Positions 58,096 through 64,000 of a DNA stretch of 64,000 bases are shown one piece after another. Positions within the stretch are counted from its first letter, which is position 1; every line of letters begins with the position of its first letter. Source of the stretch: Bisporella sp. PMI_857 (lineage: Eukaryota; Ascomycota; Leotiomycetes; Helotiales; Helotiaceae). A program made the position numbers and the translations under genes. Under the pieces are notes generated by a model. It saw only the letters and a program-made list of their open reading frames with translations, was not told where the DNA came from and ran no database searches. The stretch covers positions 62,001-126,000 of the forward strand of contig JAJSPD010000055.1 in assembly GCA_021307315.1 (NCBI GenBank). The letters are read 5' to 3'.

Positions 58096-58442
58096 ATAAA
58101 AAAGAGATTTAAAAACGACTTTAACTACAAGGTTAACCATCTTTACCAAGACTTTACCAGGGCCTAATGCTCGGCTTTGATTCAGTTACGGGCCGAGAAA
58201 GTTCAAGTTAAACGAGTACCTATATCGCATCAATAAAGCCGAATCCGTATAGTGCGAGCGCAACAACTTATACCGAACTGTTGCACACATTATCGAAAAG
58301 TGCGAACTTTTTATAGAAATCGGGAAAAAAAATTCTCGGAAAAGCGGCAGTGTATAACTACAAACTGTTTCTTACAATCAAATACCTTTTTTTTACGAGC
58401 AGTTAAATTCATTCTTCGAACGCGGTTACCCGCATGTTATAA
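58096..58442 (+). mobile_element. 3'-end relic of a Tad-like LINE retrotransposon
   Basis: Plus-strand pieces match the C-terminal end of fungal LINE proteins. RFKNDFNYKVNHLYQDFTRA, then CSALIQLRAEKV, then after a frameshift LNEYLYRINKAESV-stop-CE, TVAHIIEKCELFIEI (His/Cys of the terminal zinc-finger-like motif), and RAVKFILRTRLPACYN resembling the final AARFAIRTGLL block. Stops and frameshifts are present, and the upstream RT is absent or unrecognisable. Confidence 0.65.
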
Positions 58443-59348
58443 CTAGTTACGTGACTGAGAGAACATCATTGATCGGTGTCCACGACCGCTCATATCATGT
58501 GCGACAGATATCGCCTACCGGGTTAGCATTCCCAGCAGTATCGGGGTTCCAGAAGTCGAAGGGAGCCACAGCACCTAGTTGCCTTGGGAAATAAGTGTAA
58601 TCGGTGAAGGGTAAAGTTCTTTCGCTTTCGCTAGAGACGATGAGCAAATTAGAGAGGCACAACCCGTGCCAACATGCCTTGTTGCGGCTGGCCCGCCTCC
58701 CGGTATGGCTGGCGCAATTCCTCCACATCGATATGCCTCGCCCGTTCCGCGATGGACGGCTCGTGGGATTGTCTCGCGGCAGATCCTCCACATCACCAAA
58801 AACCACCATAACCCAATGTGTCACATCCTCAATCACAGAAATTAGCCACCCCCATTCTATATAATTAGCTTGAAAATCGCATAATCTCGGCGTTTTTGGG
58901 TCCCTATTTGACAGTCAGGCATCCGTTATCTACCGCGCGAATTTATCGTGCGGTTGTTATTTGAAGCTTCTTGTGGGGGGGTTGTTCCTGGGGAAAGGGG
59001 ATAATATAATGTTAATGGGTCGGGGTTGATCATAAGGTGGTGTTGGGGGCGGGTGTATGAGTAAAATGATGGTGAAAGTGTGAGAAAGGACGGAAAAGTG
59101 AAAGGTTAGTTTGGTATTTTTCGTATTTTTCGTATTTTTGGTACTTATAGTAAGATATATTACAATATACATAGGCGGTAACAATCTAAACATATGAAAA
59201 AATTCTGACATTAGGTATTATTATGCTTCCAAGCTCCCGCTAAACATCATCAAGATGAATCAACCGCCACCCCACTCTATCCCAAACGCCTTCTTTCTGT
59301 TTGTCCTTACAGACCGCCCCCTCCCCCTCCCAAAAAGAAAAAAAAAAT
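58443..59348. other. 3' flank of the ABC transporter gene
   Basis: A minus-strand frame 58836-58495 has a protein-like end (YFPRQLGAVAPFDFWNPDTA) but no recognised family. A small tandem repeat GTATTTTTC x3 lies at 59114-59139. Confidence 0.45.
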
Positions 59349-62300
59349 CTATTCCTTAACTTGCGCCGTTTGCGCCTTCTCCCTTGTATCCTCGGCGGGA
59401 ATATCCTGCTTGGGATCCTTCTTAAAGAGCTTAAGCACGGGAGCTAACCGCTCCTGCATCGTCCGTCCGCTGCCCTTGCGCACCCGGATCATGTAGTAAA
59501 ATAGGACCGCGGCGCATATGTTAAACACGATGTACGCGAACCCGATGCCGTAATCTCGCCAGCGCGTGCTGTAGGAGATGGCGACGGAGGAGAGGTACTG
59601 GTCTGCGTTTGATAGGGAACAGAATTCGCAGTTTGATGTCGCGAGCGGATTGTAGACGGATCCTCCTGAAACGTTGGCGTAGGGTCCTAGATAATCGCCG
59701 CATGTTTGGCCAGGGGTGGCGGGCTGCATGATGGCGAGCTCGTTGGTGGAGCATTCAACGGGCCGGCCTGAGAGGCCTGTTGAGGCGATTGCTGAGACGA
59801 GGTCTAGTTTTGATTAGCTTTTATCTAAAATAAGGAAATGAGGGAGGTCTTACAGGTCAAAGGCGAGACACGGTACATGAAGATCCAGAACCCGGGTAAG
59901 GCAAATGGAGGCTGGAAGACACCGTTGAATGACAATGCCATGGAGAACATGAGCGTTGCGATGTTACCAGCAGTCTCAGCGTCAGGCATCGCGGAAATGA
60001 GCATATGCGCGAATGTGCTTGCGAAGACGAAGAACTGCACGAGCAAGAGGAGAATCGTGCCCTGGCGCATAGAAGATGGCATTCCTCCGCTTGTATATAT
60101 GGGGTAGAAGTATGATGCGAAGACCATTACGCCGAGCAGGATTTGGTATGGGATTTCGACAACGATGTTGGCGACGATGAAAGCTCTCCAGGAATAGGCT
60201 TTTGATGGCCGCTCGCGCACCTCATAGAGGTCGCGTTGGAGAATGAAACGGGGCATGATCTGTTGGACGAGAGTGGTGAAGATGGTGGTGATCATGAAGA
60301 TTGAGAAAATGATGTTTTGAAGACCTTGTTTGGAAGCTTCGGCGTGGAAGAACGAGAAACCGATGAAGAGAGCGGATGCAACACCAAGGAGAATCTTCGA
60401 GTAGATGTAACCTGGAGTACGCCAATACTGTTGGAAAACCCGGACAGTGACCTCAACTAATTGGCTATAGAACGGCATAGCAAACTCGCTTTGTCCGGCT
60501 GATTCGTTGGATTGTGCCTGCTGTGACATTTCCGACTTGATCCGTGCGAGTTCTGTTTGGACATCCTTCGCTTCTTGGCTATTCTTCCAGACTTCGTGCC
60601 AGTCTCTGGTTGATTTTCCAGTAGCTCCCGCACCAACCATTGTCAACATGTACTAAAAAATTAGTAATCATCAGGAAAATTGACTATTCAACTCACCTCG
60701 GCTGGATTAGCATCCTCTCCGCACTTCTCGGCGCCATTAGACTCGAAATAGTCCAGGAGAACCCTCGAGTTCCTACCAATATCTCCAAAATAGACGGTCT
60801 TTCCTCCCTTGGCCAAAAAAAGGAGTCGGTCGAATTCTTGAAAGAGAATAGCGCTAGGCTGATGAATTGTCGCGAGCACAGCTTGCCCATTGTCGGCAAG
60901 TTTGCGCAGGAATGCAATGATGGCCCAGGATGACTGAGAGTCAAGACCAGATGTAGGCTCATCTAAAAAGAGTAGCAGTGCTGGCTTAGCTGCAAGTTCG
61001 ACACCAATAGTTAAGAGTTTGCGCTGCTCGACATTCAGACCTTCCCCTGGTATACCGACGACAGCTTCCGCGAAGTCTTCCATGTTCAACATTTTGATAA
61101 CATCTTCAACAAACTCATATTTCTCCTGCTTCGAGACAGTTTTGGGCTGACGCAGCATTGCTGAGAAACGAAGGGCTTCTCGTACGGTAGTGGTTTCCAA
61201 ATGTAAATCTTGCTGCTGCACGTAACCGGTCTTTCGTTGAAAGGAGGCATCAAGGGGCTTTCCAGATACCAACATATCACCAGTTACAACACCAATAGAT
61301 ACGCGTTGGGCAAGGACATCGAGCAATGTTGTTTTACCAGCTCCAGACACACCCATCAATGCAGTCAGAGTACCAGGCTTTACCCATCCGGAAACATTGT
61401 CTAGAAGGCGGCGGGGCTCGTTCTTAATTTTGATATCGTAGCACACATCCTTCCAGGTGAAGACATCCGTTTGTGGGGCCAGAGCCTGAACTTGCCTGGC
61501 TTGCTCTTTGTCTGCGGCTGCGTCATCCTGAGCTGGAGCGAGGCTTGTGCTTGCTGGTGCTTCCTCGTCATTTTTGGCAGCATTCTCAGCAGCGGCGAAC
61601 TGGTTTGGCACATGGCCACGACGGAAAACAAGAACCTCTGCAGTGCTGGATGATGCAGAGTTAAACTCTGTGGCGAAGAGATAGAAGAAAAGGAAGAAGA
61701 TCATGAATGCGAACATGAAGCCTAGGTTGCGCCAGATGTGCGAGTAAGAATATTTGAATTGACTTTGCAAGTAGTCATCTCCTAGAACTGTGGTTCGGCC
61801 AGCAACGGCGCCAGTGACAGCACAAATAAAATTGTTTCCGGCATTAACGTATCCTGGGCCGGTCGGCACAAGTTGCGAGCAAATATATTCTTGACCATGT
61901 AGTTCATTGACAAAAATACCCTCGAAAGCGTATGCTATCGGATTGATCCATGAGATCCATTTGAACCATGGATGCATGAGCGGTCGAGGAATAACGAACC
62001 CAGTGTAGATGACAATAGCAAGAGTTACTACACCTGCAATTGCAAGTGCCTGTGAGACGGTTTTCGTTGCGGCAGCAATACTCCGATAGATTTGACTCAT
62101 TGTCAGGATAGCGACGAAATTGAACATGAAGAAGATGAAGAATTGTGCAGGCTCTCGTCTCAAACCAGAGAGGAAGTAAAGAATGATGTTGAATCCGGTC
62201 GCAATTAGAAATTTCACGGGAATGTCTGCCACGACTCCAGCCATTGCCTCGGTAAATGGATGGTAGAATGCATATGAGGCTTGTTTTTCGACAATGGGCC

Positions 62301-64000
62301 GTTGACTGTATAGGGTGTTAACTTCAGAGATGGCAATGAGAGCATTGAGGAGAATTGCGAAGAAGAGAACGCCTCCTTTCTGGAAGAAGCTGCTTGTGGT
62401 ATTTGGGGTGCCATAGAAAATGGATCCAATGATAAGCGCCATGGCGATCTGTCCGACAATAGTAGTAATAGTTGAGGTCTTGTCATTCCAGAGCCTTTGG
62501 TAAGCACGCTGTGTGCAGTATTTGACCTGCATGGGAATGCTGACAGTGTAAGGTGACTCGGGGCGGACATGCTTTGCTTGCATGTCTCTTCGACTGGCCT
62601 GAAATTGCTCAAGAGTCTTTCCGCCCATGGGGAACTCCTCTTCGTGAATCTCAATCTCTTCCTTCAGCATTTTGTAATACGATGAGGACTTCCAGTACTT
62701 CTCGAAATCCTCAGCCGTACGTGGTACCTTGTTCTCCATACCAGGTCTAGCTCTGCGCTCCGAAGGATTGGTGACGGAAGTGAGGAAATCACCCGTGGTC
62801 TGACGAGCTGGACATTCCCAACCCATCTCCTCGAAATACTGTTTGGCCTCGTCACACGGACCAAAATAAATCTGACGACCTTCGTAAAGAACAACAGCCT
62901 TGTCGAATTGATCATAAATGGCTTGAGATGCCTGGTAAATAGCCACGAGCTGAACCGCCCCACTGAGATTGCTGTTCATTCTCAATGACTTGGTGAATTC
63001 AAGCGCAGTGGCTGCATCCAGACCTCTCGTGGAGTTGTCCCATGCTGCGATAGGTGACCCAGCCAGAGCCATCTCGGCAATGCTGACACGCTTCCTCTCT
63101 CCTCCTGACACCCCACGGACGAAGTCATTTCCGACCTTTGTGTTATATGTATGAGAAAGACCGAAGATAGTCATGATAACCTTGGTCAAATTCTTCGCCC
63201 ATTCTTCCCTGGTGGTGCCCTCGACGACTCTTTGTCTTGGAGCACGGCATTTGGCAGCGAACTCGAGGGTTTCGCCAACAGTAAGATGAGGGAAATGTTT
63301 ATCGACTTCTTGGTTATATACAATCTCTCCTTTGAATTGCTTTAGCATTTGACTCTGAGTGATACCTGAGTTAATTAGTAAAATTTCTGACATAGGCTTC
63401 GGTGCATAGGCTATCTGTTATTATGACCCAGTGCTGTGCAAACATACCATTATAATGAATCTCAGATTGCGACTTGAGATCCAAGCCCTTAAGCTCACCC
63501 ATTAATGTCTTCAAGAGCGTAGAGCATCCACTCCCTGGTCTACCTAGAACCACAAGCATCTCTCCAGATTTGAGCACTCCGTCAAATTCATTTAAGATGG
63601 TTTTCTCCTGGCCGTGGCCAAAGAACTCGCCAAATCGGAAGGGGGCAAGGAGCAATGACCCAACATTCTTCTGCAAATTGACGGCTGAGCCTGAACCGCA
63701 TACTTTCATATTCTTCCAAACAATCCCAGCACGTCTTAAAATGATCTCTTTCTCGTCGATCAGCTTGATCATCCTGAACTGGTTAGTATCTGGATCGAGA
63801 TCATTGTGCAATTGACCTACATTCTTGCCCATTTGTAGGCGTCAAATTGTGGCGAGCTTGGATTGAGCTCTACTGAATCCAGGTTTATGCCATATAGAGT
63901 ATCCCTCCGGCTCAGACCTTCGCGCGTTGCTGTGCGGCTAATTGATGATTGTTGCCCAAGCTCTGTGGCAATTCGATGCAGCTCTGCTCTATCACCAGCC
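59349..64000 (-). CDS. PDR-type full-size ABCG transporter (5' end beyond window)
   Basis: Exons: 64000(edge)-63821, 63773-63448, 63365-60697, 60652-59854 and 59803-59349; introns of 47, 82, 44 and 50 nt, all in frame. The visible N-terminus ([17 protein letters not shown]...[14 protein letters not shown]) is the usual PDR leader, so only the first part of the gene is missing. NBD1 has the degenerate Walker [12 protein letters not shown], signature [13 protein letters not shown] and Walker [18 protein letters not shown]2 has [12 protein letters not shown], the degenerate signature [15 protein letters not shown] and [14 protein letters not shown]. Membrane domains follow each. This reverse (NBD-TMD)2 layout is the Pdr5/CDR drug-efflux class in the plasma membrane. 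It lies near the UstYa/P450 cluster and could export its product, but a general drug-resistance role is equally likely. Confidence 0.95.

Noticed and set aside
58495..58836. 113-codon minus-strand ORF near the ABC gene
   Set aside because: Part of it looks protein-like, but no family, start context or splice evidence supports it.

Overview
The window is nuclear DNA of a filamentous ascomycete (Pezizomycotina; Leotiomycetes is only a guess). Genes are spliced with short introns (mostly 43-90 nt) that have GTAAGT-type donors and CTAAC/CTGAC branch sites. Several single-copy fungal genes are recognisable: SNT1, RFC3, PHO88, RAD14, striatin (pro11) and GPI19. Degraded transposons lie between them. 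Where exon joins are given, they were worked out by hand from splice signals and the summed lengths were checked for frame.

Left part (1-31 kb). The C-terminal part of a Snt1-like SANT protein runs in from the left edge. About 5.5 kb of gene-poor sequence follows, holding a decayed secreted-protein gene and a 413-bp hAT-type MITE with a perfect 8-bp target duplication. Then come RFC3, a six-exon zinc-finger-like protein, a small secreted protein, a seven-exon serine beta-lactamase/LovD-type protein, a secreted beta-helix protein, a hypothetical protein, a broken F-box/ankyrin gene, an EthD-like two-half protein and a large membrane-anchored amidohydrolase.

Middle (31-41 kb). This is a conserved housekeeping block: PHO88 and RAD14 are divergent, followed by striatin and GPI19, which are convergent.

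41.1-47.4 kb is a nested transposon. A roughly 0.5-kb non-autonomous hAT-like element (8-bp TSD CTCCAAAG, ends CAGTGTGT/ACACACTG) was split by a 5,776-bp Ty3/Gypsy element in minus orientation (191-bp LTRs, 5-bp TSD CTGTA). Its gag-pol is decayed, but zinc-knuckle, RT, RNase H and integrase motifs can still be read. The primer-binding position is complementary to a 10-nt stretch inside its own LTR, as in self-primed Tf1-like elements.

47.7-57.3 kb is the most interesting region, a compact accessory cluster. It holds a cytochrome P450, two UstYa-type proteins each with two HxxHC motifs, a seven-helix rhodopsin-like (SAT4/PTH11-type) membrane protein, and a 66-residue secreted peptide with dibasic Kex2-like sites between the last two. 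This is the gene content expected of a fungal UstYa-dependent RiPP (dikaritin-like) cluster, though the precursor assignment is inference. A Tad-like LINE remnant separates it from a full-size PDR-type ABC transporter that runs off the right edge.
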